DNA of 64,000 bases from positions 310,001 to 374,000 of the forward strand of contig JAFZOK010000013.1 in NCBI GenBank assembly GCA_017550655.1, read 5' to 3'. The notes under the pieces were generated by a model. The model worked only from the letters and a program-made list of their open reading frames with translations. It was not told where the DNA came from and searched no databases. The translations under genes and the position numbers were made by a program. The DNA comes from Bacteroidales bacterium (GTDB lineage: Bacteria > Bacteroidota > Bacteroidia > Bacteroidales > UBA932). The first letter of the stretch is position 1, and each line of letters begins with the position of its first letter. Shown piece by piece: positions 38,284 to 46,188 of this stretch.

Positions 38284-41112
38284 TTATGATGCATCTGAAA
38301 CCGTCCAACCGGTTGGAATTCCATTAACGCTATTGAGTTCCCAACTGGTCATACTTGCGGCTTTAACAAACGTGCCTGTTGAGGCAACGCCAGACAACCA
38401 ATTGTATGTGCATTTGCTTGCCGATATGTCTGTCGCAAGACATTTGACAAAACTCAAATTTGTGCAATTGTAGAACATGTTTTGATAACAACTTGTTGCC
38501 AAAGTTGTGGCCGGAAGGACTGGCGCTGCAGCAAGGCTGGTGCAATTGTAGAACATAGATGAATAACAAGACTGTTCTAATGAGGTTACCGACAATGACG
38601 GTGGTATTACTAGACTAGAACAATTCTGGAACATTCCGCTGTAGCAGTTCGAGGCGAGGGTGGTTGCGGCGAGTGCAGGAGCGGAGGCAAGGGAAGTGCA
38701 GCCATAGAACATGGTTTGATAACAATTTGCTACCAAAGTTGTGGCCGGAAGGGCTGGAGCCGTCTCTAGGCTGGTGCAATTGTAGAACATACTCTTATAA
38801 CAAGCTGCCGTCAATTCTGTTGCCGGCAATGTTGGCGCGGTTGTCATCTTTATGCAATCCCGGAACATTTGATAGTAGCTTTGGTTTCCTACTGTCATTG
38901 CCGGAAGGATCGCCGGGAATGTCTCAAGGTTTTCACAGCCATTAAACATATTTGAGCAGCAACTGCCTTCGGCTATCGTAGCGGAAAAGAGTGTAGGGCC
39001 AGCTGTAAGGGCTTTGCAGCCATCGAACATACCTAAACAACACTCCGAAGCCAACTTTCCTTCTCCACAGTTAAAAGAAATGCCGCCGGCCTTCTTAAGT
39101 TTAGTGCATTTGTAGAACATTCTATAGCAAGCACGATTTTGGATAGATGTGACGGCAAAAGTTGGGGCGTTTTCTATTTTAGAGCATTCCCCGAACATTT
39201 GTTCATAGCAACTTTGGGCTAATTCTCCACCGGGGAGAGTAGATGGAATTGTAGTAAGGTTAGTACAACCATAGAACATCCTATTGTAACAATCTTTTGA
39301 TGCTGTGCTTGCAGACAAGGCCGGGGCTGCAACAAGGCTTGTACAGCCATAGAACATGCTTTTACAACAAGAGGTCGCAAGTGTTGTAGCTGAAATAACT
39401 GGGGCTGAGACTATACTCGAACACCCGGTGAACATATTCTCGTAGCAGGAGGATTTCAACGTTTGGGCTGGAAGATTCGGGGCTGTGGCAAGGTTTTTAC
39501 AACCATCGAACATGCTTTTATAACAGGATGATTCCAATGATTCGGCAGGCAGGGCCGGGGGTGTAACAAGGCTTGTACAACCACCGAACATGCCTAGATA
39601 ACAATTAGGCGTCAATACTTCAGCCGGCAGGCTCGGAGCGGTCTGGAGGCTTGTACAACCTTCAAACATGTAGCTATAACAACCATTTCCCAACGATGTC
39701 GCCGGAAGACTTGTTGGAACAGAGACAAGAGACGTACAATTTTTGAACATTTCAAAACAGCTTTTAATACCTAATGATTCAGCAGGCAGGTCGGGAGCTT
39801 TAACAAGGGTAGAACACCTGTAGAACATGCCATTGTAACAGGATTCTGCCAGCGTTGTGGCCGGAAGTTCCGGAGTTTCTGTAAGGGCCGTACATAACTC
39901 GAACATGTGCTCATAACAACCAGTCAGTAGGGTTGTAGCCGGAAGCACCAACTTTTTCCAACCATGGTTTAATAGCGATGGGTTGTTATAGAATAAATAA
40001 GAGAATGTCCGCGTTCCCGGCAGGATTGGAATGTTAGAAAAGTCCGTTTTATTTGTAAGGCTCATAATATTGCCATACATATAAAATTCGTTATTGCAAC
40101 TAATATTGCTGCTTCCATCAGAATTAACACTTCCGTAACGATTATTGTTTCCAAAGAAAGACACTTTGTCTCCGGCATTAGGCAAACTGATAGAGTAGCT
40201 TGTTACTCCGGCTCCGATTTGCTGTTCGTCGCCATTGTTCACTTTGTAATAAATTGTTCCGGCTGCTTTATTGGTAACCTTTACAGTAGTTCCCGCATTC
40301 TTGGCCATAATGGTAAGCGGGGTAGTGTTGGCGCAGAACATTTTTACGTTTATGCCATAGTATTTTGAGTGGTCAAAGGTAACGTCTGCTTTGCGGAAGG
40401 AGTAGTCAAAACCGTCAGAGCCTTTGGCTTCCAATATGAGGTTCTTGGAGGATATGCCGGCAAGGGCGACAAAAACCTCGCTTGTTCTAGAAGGTGGAGT
40501 TACCTCCACCTTGTCCGTTGCTCCCTCGGCTTTAATGGTAAGCTTGGTTACCGGAACAAGATCTCCAGTCTCATTTTTAAGGGTGAATTTTACTATGGCC
40601 TGCTGACTCTTGAACAAAGCGTCTGCAGTGGTGGTAATATTGCCGCTGCCGTCTACGGACGCAACAGTAACCTCTGCCTCGGCATAGTCGCAGGTGGAAG
40701 CAATGCCGGCCAAGGTACCGTCCTGGTTACCATATTCTTGACTCCGGTATTTCATCACAAGCTCGTCTCCGGTTGCGATAGCAGTTCCGGTAAGCTGGCC
40801 CGTAAGGGTGGCGTCAAAGCCATCGGCAGAAACGGTCGTGGCCCTGAGGGTACCGGCAAGCGTTTCTCCCTTGTAAACGGATACCTCATCGTTGAGGACC
40901 CATTTTTTATAAAGGGTCTTGTTGTCTACGCCGCCCAGCTCCAGCAGTTTGGTGTCAGGAGCCTTTTCCTTGGAGGCGGTAATTGTCAGTGTGTAGATAT
41001 GTTCGCCGTCCTCCTCCGGATTTGCGGGAACAATATCTTCCTTGCTGCAGGACACAAATACAAGGCCTGCCAAAAGTATCGTTGATGCAAAATATTTAAA
41101 TATCTTTTTCAT
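38284..41112 (-). CDS. BspA-like Cys/Leu-repeat surface lipoprotein 1
   Basis: This 942-residue lipoprotein has the lipobox FVSC (Cys22) followed by acidic residues (SKEDIVPANPEEDGE), which favours export to the cell surface. Residues about 35-265 form a fimbrillin-like domain. From about 380 to 890 run some twenty units of 23-26 residues of the form CYxxMFxGCTSLxxAPxLPATxLA, the BspA/LRR-type repeat with regular cysteines. The end GTFVKAASMTSWELN, then IPTGWTV, is a common closing module of such proteins. An ATG two codons earlier is possible. The gene lies 20 bp after an acidic peptide gene. Probable function: adhesion to host or partner cells. Confidence 0.85.
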   Translation of the reverse strand: MKKIFKYFASTILLAGLVFVSCSKEDIVPANPEEDGEHIYTLTITASKEKAPDTKLLELGGVDNKTLYKKWVLNDEVSVYKGETLAGTLRATTVSADGFDATLTGQLTGTAIATGDELVMKYRSQEYGNQDGTLAGIASTCDYAEAEVTVASVDGSGNITTTADALFKSQQAIVKFTLKNETGDLVPVTKLTIKAEGATDKVEVTPPSRTSEVFVALAGISSKNLILEAKGSDGFDYSFRKADVTFDHSKYYGINVKMFCANTTPLTIMAKNAGTTVKVTNKAAGTIYYKVNNGDEQQIGAGVTSYSISLPNAGDKVSFFGNNNRYGSVNSDGSSNISCNNEFYMYGNIMSLTNKTDFSNIPILPGTRTFSYLFYNNPSLLNHGWKKLVLPATTLLTGCYEHMFELCTALTETPELPATTLAESCYNGMFYRCSTLVKAPDLPAESLGIKSCFEMFKNCTSLVSVPTSLPATSLGNGCYSYMFEGCTSLQTAPSLPAEVLTPNCYLGMFGGCTSLVTPPALPAESLESSCYKSMFDGCKNLATAPNLPAQTLKSSCYENMFTGCSSIVSAPVISATTLATSCCKSMFYGCTSLVAAPALSASTASKDCYNRMFYGCTNLTTIPSTLPGGELAQSCYEQMFGECSKIENAPTFAVTSIQNRACYRMFYKCTKLKKAGGISFNCGEGKLASECCLGMFDGCKALTAGPTLFSATIAEGSCCSNMFNGCENLETFPAILPAMTVGNQSYYQMFRDCIKMTTAPTLPATELTAACYKSMFYNCTSLETAPALPATTLVANCYQTMFYGCTSLASAPALAATTLASNCYSGMFQNCSSLVIPPSLSVTSLEQSCYSSMFYNCTSLAAAPVLPATTLATSCYQNMFYNCTNLSFVKCLATDISASKCTYNWLSGVASTGTFVKAASMTSWELNSVNGIPTGWTVSDAS
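38400..39975 (-). repeat. Tandem coding repeat of BspA-like protein 1
   Basis: About twenty units of 69-78 bp encode the CYxxMFxxC repeat. Many neighbouring units share runs such as CATAGAACAT and TTGTAGAACA (plus strand), so unit gain or loss by recombination is likely. Boundaries are approximate. Confidence 0.7.
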
Positions 41113-41132
41113 ATACATATGCGTTCCTACAA

Positions 41133-41264
41133 TTAGTCTTCATTATCCCAATCTTCGTCGGTTTCATCGCCGTAGCCGTCTCCGCTGAAGCCAGCCATAA
41201 GTCCTTCTGTGTGGACATGCAGCACTCTGATCTGGGGCTGCTCGTAAAAGAGTTTTTTGTTCAT
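41133..41264 (-). CDS. 43-residue acidic peptide, copy A
   Basis: The peptide begins MNKKLFYEQPQIRVLHVHTE, contains EGLMAGFSGDGYGDE, and ends in DEDWDNED. The protein is identical to copy B at 43760-43891. The two genes differ at three of 132 bases, all synonymous (Tyr, Ala and Phe codons), and similarity drops at once outside start and stop codons. This is strong evidence that the peptide is translated and selected. It lies 26 bp after BspA-like protein 2 and 20 bp before BspA-like protein 1. No signal peptide. Function unknown. Confidence 0.85.
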   Translation of the reverse strand: MNKKLFYEQPQIRVLHVHTEGLMAGFSGDGYGDETDEDWDNED

Positions 41265-41290
41265 AACCGAATAATCTGTCGTTTTCCAAT

Positions 41291-43744
41291 TTATGAAGCG
41301 TCTTCTACGGTCCAGCCTTCAGGAATGCCATTGACTCCGGTTCCCCAGGTTGCAGAAGAGGCCTTGACAAAAGTTCCCATTGCGGCAACACCATTCATCC
41401 AGTTTTTGGTGCAATCAGAAGCAGTTAAATCCGTTGCAAGGCATTTTACATATTTCAGTTTCGTACAGCCGGAGAACATGCTTAAATAACTGCCGCTTTT
41501 CAACGTTGCATTCGGAAGCAGAGGCGCATTCTCAAGATTCGAGCAACTGCTGAACATAAACTGGTAGCAGCGATCGGTCAGTTCTGCTACGAGTGGAAGA
41601 TCGGGAACGTTTACAAGGCTTGTGCATCCGCTGAACATGCTCCAGCAATTATAGGTACCCTCCAGTTCGGTGAAAGACAAAGACGGGGCGGTCTGGAGAT
41701 TCTTACATCCGGAAAACATTCCATCGTAGGTATATGTGTATAACTTTGGGGCGGGGAGGTTGCTTTGAACTGTAGTAAGAGCCGTACAGTTCATGAACAT
41801 ACCTTCGTAAGACGAGCCTGCCAGATTTGTGGCAGGAAGGGTTGGGGCTGTTGTCATCTTCTTGCAATTTAAGAACATGCGGTAATATCCCGAGGCTTTT
41901 ACGGTCATTGCAGGAAGATTGGTTGGGAATGTTGTCAGGTTTTCACAGCCGGAAAACATGGAACCACAACCCCCTCTAGCGATTTCCGCCGCATTAATGA
42001 CAGTAGGTCCCGTTGTAAGGGCTTTGCAATCAAGGAACATCTCGTAACAACAGCGCTCTGTCAGCGTTCCTTCTGTTCCAAGGTCAAAGCTTATGTTGGC
42101 GGTCTTTAGTTTGGTACAGCCAGAAAACATGCCGTAACAAGACTCCATGTCACCTGTTGATGTGTATGAGGTGGCGGTAAAAGACGGGGCGGTTACAATA
42201 TTCGTACAGCCCTTGAACATCCACTTGTAGCAGCAAAAATCCAAGGCTCCAGGAAGAGTTGACGGAATATTAGTAAGGCCGGTACAGCCTTCAAACATTG
42301 AGAAATAGCAGTTGGTTATCACTGTCGTTGACGGAAGGGATGGAGCGTTGATAATCTTTGGGCAATTCCTGAACATAGCCATATAACAGGCGGAGGCATT
42401 GTCTGCGGCCAGATCGGTTGCAGGAAGGGTGTAAGGTATTTGCAAAAGTTTAGAGCATCCCTCAAACATATATTCATAACATCCCTGTGCCAGTGTAGTT
42501 GCAGGAAGGTCCGGGGCTTGTATAAGGTTGGTACAGCCGTTAAACATGTGACTGTAGCTCCATCTGTATACATTTTTAGCCGGAAGGGTTAAACGTTTCC
42601 AATCATGACTATATATGTGAGTATTGCCATTAAACATATACGCAAACGTATAATCGTGATTTATTGTTTCCAGGGTGGCAAAATTATCTGCATCTATGAG
42701 ACTCATTATATTTCCATAGACATAATAGTCGGCGGTACCGGAAATCTTTGAGCTGGATGAACTGGAGTTGGTTCCGTAAAAGCTGTTGTTTCCATAAAAG
42801 GCAACCCGGTCTCCGGCGGATACGTCTATTGTAGCGGTGGAACCCGTTGATATGGTAATCGGACTTCCGTTATTCAAGCGATAGGTTATTGGCTGGATGT
42901 CGGTATTGTTCATCAAGAAGAAGGTTATGGTGCCGCTGCTTTTAGCCGCAACCGTAAGAGGAGTGCAGAGGGAGTTGAACATGCTTGCCTTGATGCCATA
43001 GTACTTGGAGTTCTCAAGCGTGGCGGCGGATTTCTTGCATCTGAAACTATTTCCTCCAACAACGGCATACAGGTTAATATCCTTTTCCTCTATGCCAGGA
43101 ACGGCAACGAAAAGCTCGCTGGTAGCAGTCGATGGAGTAACAACAATATCGCTCATTCCTTTTACTTTAACGGTCAATCTGGTGGCTGAGAGAAGGTTTG
43201 CGGCCTCATCCTGAAGGGTGAACTTCACTATCGCCTGCTGGTTCTTGAACAGAGCGTCCTCGGTGGTGGTGATGTTGCCGCTGCCGTCTACGGATGCAAC
43301 GGTAACCTCTGCCTCTGCATAGTCGCAGGTAGAAGCGATGCAGGCAAGGGTGCCGTCCTGGGCGCTATAGTCGGGAGTGCGGAACTTCATTACAAGGTCA
43401 TCACCAGTTGCGATTGTTGTTCCGGTAAGCTGACCTGTAAGGGTAGCGTCAAAGCCGTCGGAAGAAACCGAGGTGGCTCTGAGGGTACCGGCAAGCGTTT
43501 CTCCCTTGTAAACGGATACTTCATCGTTCAGTGCCCATTTTTTATACAGGGTTTTGTTGGAAGCACCGCCAAGTTCCAGCAGTTTGGTGTCTGGGGTCTT
43601 TTCCCTGGATGCGGTGACTGTCAGTGTGTACTTTACGCCGTCCTCCTCTGGAGTAGCGGGTGTAAGGTCGTCCTTGCTGCAGGATACGAATACAAATCCT
43701 GCCAAAACTATCGCTGATGCAAAATATTTAAAGATCTTTTTCAT
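41291..43744 (-). CDS. BspA-like Cys/Leu-repeat surface lipoprotein 2
   Basis: This 817-residue paralogue of the neighbouring protein has the lipobox FVSC (Cys22) and then SKDDLTPATPEEDG. The fimbrillin-like N-terminal domain (about 35-270) is very similar to that of protein 1, while the repeat region (about 375-780, some fifteen units with MFxGCTNL and related cores) differs in sequence and number. The closing module is GTFVKASSATWGTG, then IPEGWTV. I start at MKKIFKYF, since five extra upstream codons would run into the peptide gene. It follows peptide copy B by 15 bp. Probably an adhesin. Confidence 0.85.
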   Translation of the reverse strand: MKKIFKYFASAIVLAGFVFVSCSKDDLTPATPEEDGVKYTLTVTASREKTPDTKLLELGGASNKTLYKKWALNDEVSVYKGETLAGTLRATSVSSDGFDATLTGQLTGTTIATGDDLVMKFRTPDYSAQDGTLACIASTCDYAEAEVTVASVDGSGNITTTEDALFKNQQAIVKFTLQDEAANLLSATRLTVKVKGMSDIVVTPSTATSELFVAVPGIEEKDINLYAVVGGNSFRCKKSAATLENSKYYGIKASMFNSLCTPLTVAAKSSGTITFFLMNNTDIQPITYRLNNGSPITISTGSTATIDVSAGDRVAFYGNNSFYGTNSSSSSSKISGTADYYVYGNIMSLIDADNFATLETINHDYTFAYMFNGNTHIYSHDWKRLTLPAKNVYRWSYSHMFNGCTNLIQAPDLPATTLAQGCYEYMFEGCSKLLQIPYTLPATDLAADNASACYMAMFRNCPKIINAPSLPSTTVITNCYFSMFEGCTGLTNIPSTLPGALDFCCYKWMFKGCTNIVTAPSFTATSYTSTGDMESCYGMFSGCTKLKTANISFDLGTEGTLTERCCYEMFLDCKALTTGPTVINAAEIARGGCGSMFSGCENLTTFPTNLPAMTVKASGYYRMFLNCKKMTTAPTLPATNLAGSSYEGMFMNCTALTTVQSNLPAPKLYTYTYDGMFSGCKNLQTAPSLSFTELEGTYNCWSMFSGCTSLVNVPDLPLVAELTDRCYQFMFSSCSNLENAPLLPNATLKSGSYLSMFSGCTKLKYVKCLATDLTASDCTKNWMNGVAAMGTFVKASSATWGTGVNGIPEGWTVEDAS
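41400..42620 (-). repeat. Tandem coding repeat of BspA-like protein 2
   Basis: About fifteen units of roughly 69-84 bp encode Cys-containing repeats with the core MFxGCTxL. Boundaries are approximate. Confidence 0.65.
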
Positions 43745-43759
43745 AACACTTTCCTCCAA

Positions 43760-43891
43760 TTAGTCTTCATTATCCCAATCTTCGTCGGTTTCATCGCCGT
43801 AGCCGTCTCCGCTAAAGCCGGCCATAAGTCCTTCTGTGTGGACATGCAGCACTCTGATCTGGGGCTGCTCATAAAAGAGTTTTTTGTTCAT
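43760..43891 (-). CDS. 43-residue acidic peptide, copy B
   Basis: The same protein as copy A at 41133-41264, encoded with three synonymous differences. It starts 14 bp after the small membrane protein gene and ends 15 bp before the ATG of BspA-like protein 2. Shared features of the family are Y-x-x-P-x-I-x-V-L, EG, and an acidic C terminus (D, E, W and N rich). It has no Cys and no predicted export signal. Confidence 0.85.
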   Translation of the reverse strand: MNKKLFYEQPQIRVLHVHTEGLMAGFSGDGYGDETDEDWDNED

Positions 43892-43905
43892 AATTGAAAT
43901 GTTTT

Positions 43906-44040
43906 TTATTTGTTTTTAATAGTTGGTCCGCGATTCTTGCTCTTTTTCAGAACTTTGCGAATGGAGAAAATAATAGCCAGCACCCAGATAAACAGCAGAA
44001 TTGCCGTAATAATCAGAAATATTTGGGCGTCTTTATCCAT
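43906..44040 (-). CDS. 44-residue single-pass membrane protein
   Basis: The peptide is MDKDAQ, then a hydrophobic segment (IFLIITAILLFIWVLAIIF, residues 7-25), then a basic tail (RKVLKKSKNR...KNK), so the C terminus should face the cytoplasm. AAGGAA directly before the ATG serves as a ribosome binding site. It is the first gene after the 44-kb promoter and lies 14 bp before peptide copy B. No homologue is recognised. It could be a membrane partner of the AraC-type regulator encoded in the opposite direction. Confidence 0.65.
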   Translation of the reverse strand: MDKDAQIFLIITAILLFIWVLAIIFSIRKVLKKSKNRGPTIKNK

Positions 44041-44071
44041 TTCCTTGATTGGCCTTGGATGTATATCGTAA

Positions 44072-44079
44072 CAAAATTA
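44072..44079 (-). promoter_or_regulatory. -7 box of the BspA-like operon
   Basis: TAATTTTG on the minus strand, 31 bp upstream of the small membrane protein ATG and 20 bp from the repeat array at 44100. Confidence 0.65.
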
Positions 44080-44099
44080 AAGAGAGTGAGAGTTTACAA

Positions 44100-44161
44100 T
44101 GTCATATATGAGTAAAACCTGTGTCAATTCTGCGTTAACAGTGTCAACGCTGCGTCAAAAA
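44100..44161. promoter_or_regulatory. Direct-repeat array, probable regulator site
   Basis: Three units begin TGTCAT at 44100, TGTCAA at 44122 and TGTCAA at 44142, with steps of 22 and 20 bp. The last two match at 16 of 20 bases. The array is shared with 37225-37266. It lies between the BspA-like operon and the membrane AraC gene, whose own possible -7 box (TAAATTCG, 44175-44182) is 13 bp away, so it could control both directions. Confidence 0.65.
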
Positions 44162-44190
44162 CAGGGATTTTTATTAAATTCGCGTTGTAT

Positions 44191-45360
44191 ATGGGTTTGG
44201 GAGCAACATATTTCTATGGTTTGGCTGCAACGGTTTTCCTCACAACCAGCCTTGTGATAGCGGCTGTGCGCTGGTTTCACCTGTGCAAGCCATACAACCT
44301 CAATCCTGGTTACTATTATCCCGGAAGACCCTTTGTAATAGCCGTTTATCTGAACGCTCTCTTACTGATTCCTTATGTCTTACGCCCAGAAGACCCGGAC
44401 GCCTGGTATCTTGTGAGGATATATTTTTTGCCCGTTACCCTGCTGCATTTTACAATTCTGATGTTCTCCTATTTTGGGGGCATAATGCAATGGGGAAAGT
44501 GGCGTGGCCCGATGATTATCATCGAAGTTCCTGTTTTCCTTGTACTTGTGGTCGTATTCTGTCTCTCCCTTTTGCCCAACTTTCACATAGAGGACAAAAT
44601 CAGCCATTTGCTCTGCGATTATATTCTGTTCGCCCTTGGCGCCGTAGTTACACTATTCTGCCTTACGGCCATGTTCCTGGTGGTGAAATGGTCTAAAAGC
44701 ATTGGTGAAGATGACTACTCCAATACCGCTGATTTTCCGGTTGTTGAGGCTAAGCGCTGGCTACTGCTTGTGATAGTGAACATTTTGGTGTGCTGGGTGG
44801 GTGCCGTTTCAGAAAACAAGATGGTTTTGGCCCTGTGTATGCTGCTGTTCGCGGCTTCATCTGTAATATTTATCATCAGCGCCCTTCATCCGCATCGCAG
44901 AGGACTGGCGGAAGAAGATGAGAATGAAAAGGAAAAAGTGGTTGACTCTGAGAATAATGAAGAGGCTGAAAATTTTGGGGATGCCGGCACTGTGATTGTA
45001 GAAGACCGGGGCTCTGATGCCGAGCACATATACTCGAGGACCATATCACAGCAAAAGAAAGGAGAAATCCTTGAGGCGATACGGACTGTGGTTGAGGAGC
45101 AGGAAGCGTTTCTGGATCCGCACCTTACCCTGCAGGATGTGGCAGACCGTAGCGGCTATAACCGCACTTATGTATCCGGCCTGATCAAGTCCGAATACGG
45201 AAGCTTCTTTTCATATATCAACCGGCGGAGGCTTGCACACGTGGAAAGTTACCAGAAAGAAAACCCGGCCGCAACCATTCTGGAAGCTGTTATTGCATCT
45301 GGTTTCAACTCCCGCCAGGCGTATTATTCCGTAAAGAAAAGATTGGAATCTAACAGTTAA
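44191..45360 (+). CDS. Membrane-bound AraC-type regulator (7 TM)
   Basis: This 389-residue protein has about seven membrane segments over residues 5-235, a charged acidic linker (about 240-285, rich in Glu and Asp) and a C-terminal AraC-type DNA-binding domain (about 300-385). Both helix-turn-helices are visible: LTLQDVADRSGYNRTYVSGLI and AVIASGFNSRQAYYSVK, each quoted only in part. A membrane sensor with a cytoplasmic AraC domain is a known arrangement in Bacteroidota. I use the ATG at 44191 rather than the TTG two codons earlier. It is divergent from the BspA-like operon, with the repeat array between them, so it is the best candidate to bind that array. Confidence 0.85.
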   Translation: MGLGATYFYGLAATVFLTTSLVIAAVRWFHLCKPYNLNPGYYYPGRPFVIAVYLNALLLIPYVLRPEDPDAWYLVRIYFLPVTLLHFTILMFSYFGGIMQWGKWRGPMIIIEVPVFLVLVVVFCLSLLPNFHIEDKISHLLCDYILFALGAVVTLFCLTAMFLVVKWSKSIGEDDYSNTADFPVVEAKRWLLLVIVNILVCWVGAVSENKMVLALCMLLFAASSVIFIISALHPHRRGLAEEDENEKEKVVDSENNEEAENFGDAGTVIVEDRGSDAEHIYSRTISQQKKGEILEAIRTVVEEQEAFLDPHLTLQDVADRSGYNRTYVSGLIKSEYGSFFSYINRRRLAHVESYQKENPAATILEAVIASGFNSRQAYYSVKKRLESNS

Positions 45361-45377
45361 AACATAAACATATTGCT

Positions 45378-46034
45378 ATGAAAAGATTTTTGATTCCGGC
45401 TCTGGCCATTATTCTGGCCGCAGCCTGCACAGAAAACAAAAAAGTGGAGGAACCTGCCGCTCCGATTGGAGACCGCGCATTTTACGAGGTTGCTGGCAAT
45501 GTGGAAAGCATTGTCCTGGATAATGTTGCCGGAGAATTCCTATTCCTCGGCCAAAAGCCTACATTTGACAAAGAGGGCCTTTTCTTTGTGAAGGATATCA
45601 AGTACAAGGAAACAACAGAAGGAGACTTTAAGGTTCTCGAGATGGAGACTGATGATGAAGACGGCGGGGGAGATGAGTTTGTAGCGTGCAAATACGACAG
45701 CAAGGGAAGGCTGGTTGAAGTTACTTTTTGGGAGGCCAGCTTCAGCAACCTGAAATACGACGATCAGAACAGGCTTATAAGTTATTCCGCCTACGGAATG
45801 ATGGGTATAGAGTCTGAGTATCATTACACCCTTGAATACGGCAAAGACAGGAATCCTGTAAAGGTTACCATAGAGGAAGTGCATCCGGACTATGAGCAGC
45901 ACGATGTCAATACCCAGACCTATTCTTTCTCCTATGAATACACCGCCGTTGACGAAAAGGGCAACTGGACCGAAAGAAAGAAAGACGACGGCACCGTAGA
46001 AAAGAGAACCATCAAGTATTATCCTGCAGAATAG
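45378..46034 (+). CDS. Lipoprotein of unknown function
   Basis: This 218-residue protein has the lipobox LAAAC (Cys17) followed by TENKK. The mature part is rich in Tyr, Asp and Glu and contains YDSKGRLVEV and YDDQNRLISY, resembling RHS/YD-like or DUF4595-like strand repeats, though a firm family call is not possible. It starts 17 bp after the membrane AraC gene and is probably co-transcribed. It might act as a periplasmic partner of that sensor, which is inference. Confidence 0.7.
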   Translation: MKRFLIPALAIILAAACTENKKVEEPAAPIGDRAFYEVAGNVESIVLDNVAGEFLFLGQKPTFDKEGLFFVKDIKYKETTEGDFKVLEMETDDEDGGGDEFVACKYDSKGRLVEVTFWEASFSNLKYDDQNRLISYSAYGMMGIESEYHYTLEYGKDRNPVKVTIEEVHPDYEQHDVNTQTYSFSYEYTAVDEKGNWTERKKDDGTVEKRTIKYYPAE

Positions 46035-46046
46035 GAATAGTTTTTG

Positions 46047-46054
46047 TACATTTG
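46047..46054 (+). promoter_or_regulatory. -7 box of the TPR/HTH regulator gene
   Basis: TACATTTG, 63 bp before the ATG. The leader then contains the perfect inverted repeat GCGGACA / TGTCCGC at 46072-46089. Confidence 0.65.
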
Positions 46055-46071
46055 CTCTGTGAATGCGGGAG

Positions 46072-46188
46072 GCGGACAAAACTGTCCGCACAATAAAACC
46101 CCGCATATTAGAGCATTATGAGAAAACTTTTAATTTTGTCCGCCCTTATTTCCATCTTGTCCGCTTGCGGGGGAGGAAGGGCGGACAA
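46072..46188. repeat. Cluster of the octamer GCGGACAA / TTGTCCGC
   Basis: The octamer occurs at 46072-46079, 46136-46143, 46157-46164 and 46181-46188, with a 7-base copy at 46083-46089. It spans the leader and first codons of the TPR/HTH gene. The same octamer recurs three times as a 12-bp tandem repeat inside folK (49705-49740). Confidence 0.6.

Noticed and set aside
38135-38473. Plus-strand open frame of 112 codons after the XRE-type gene
   Set aside because: Its second half is antisense to the end of BspA-like protein 1, and the first half crosses the 28-bp repeat; no promoter or ribosome site fits.
38400-42620. CRISPR-like regular repeats
   Set aside because: The repeats are in frame, variable and encode the BspA-type unit; there are no unique spacers and no cas genes.
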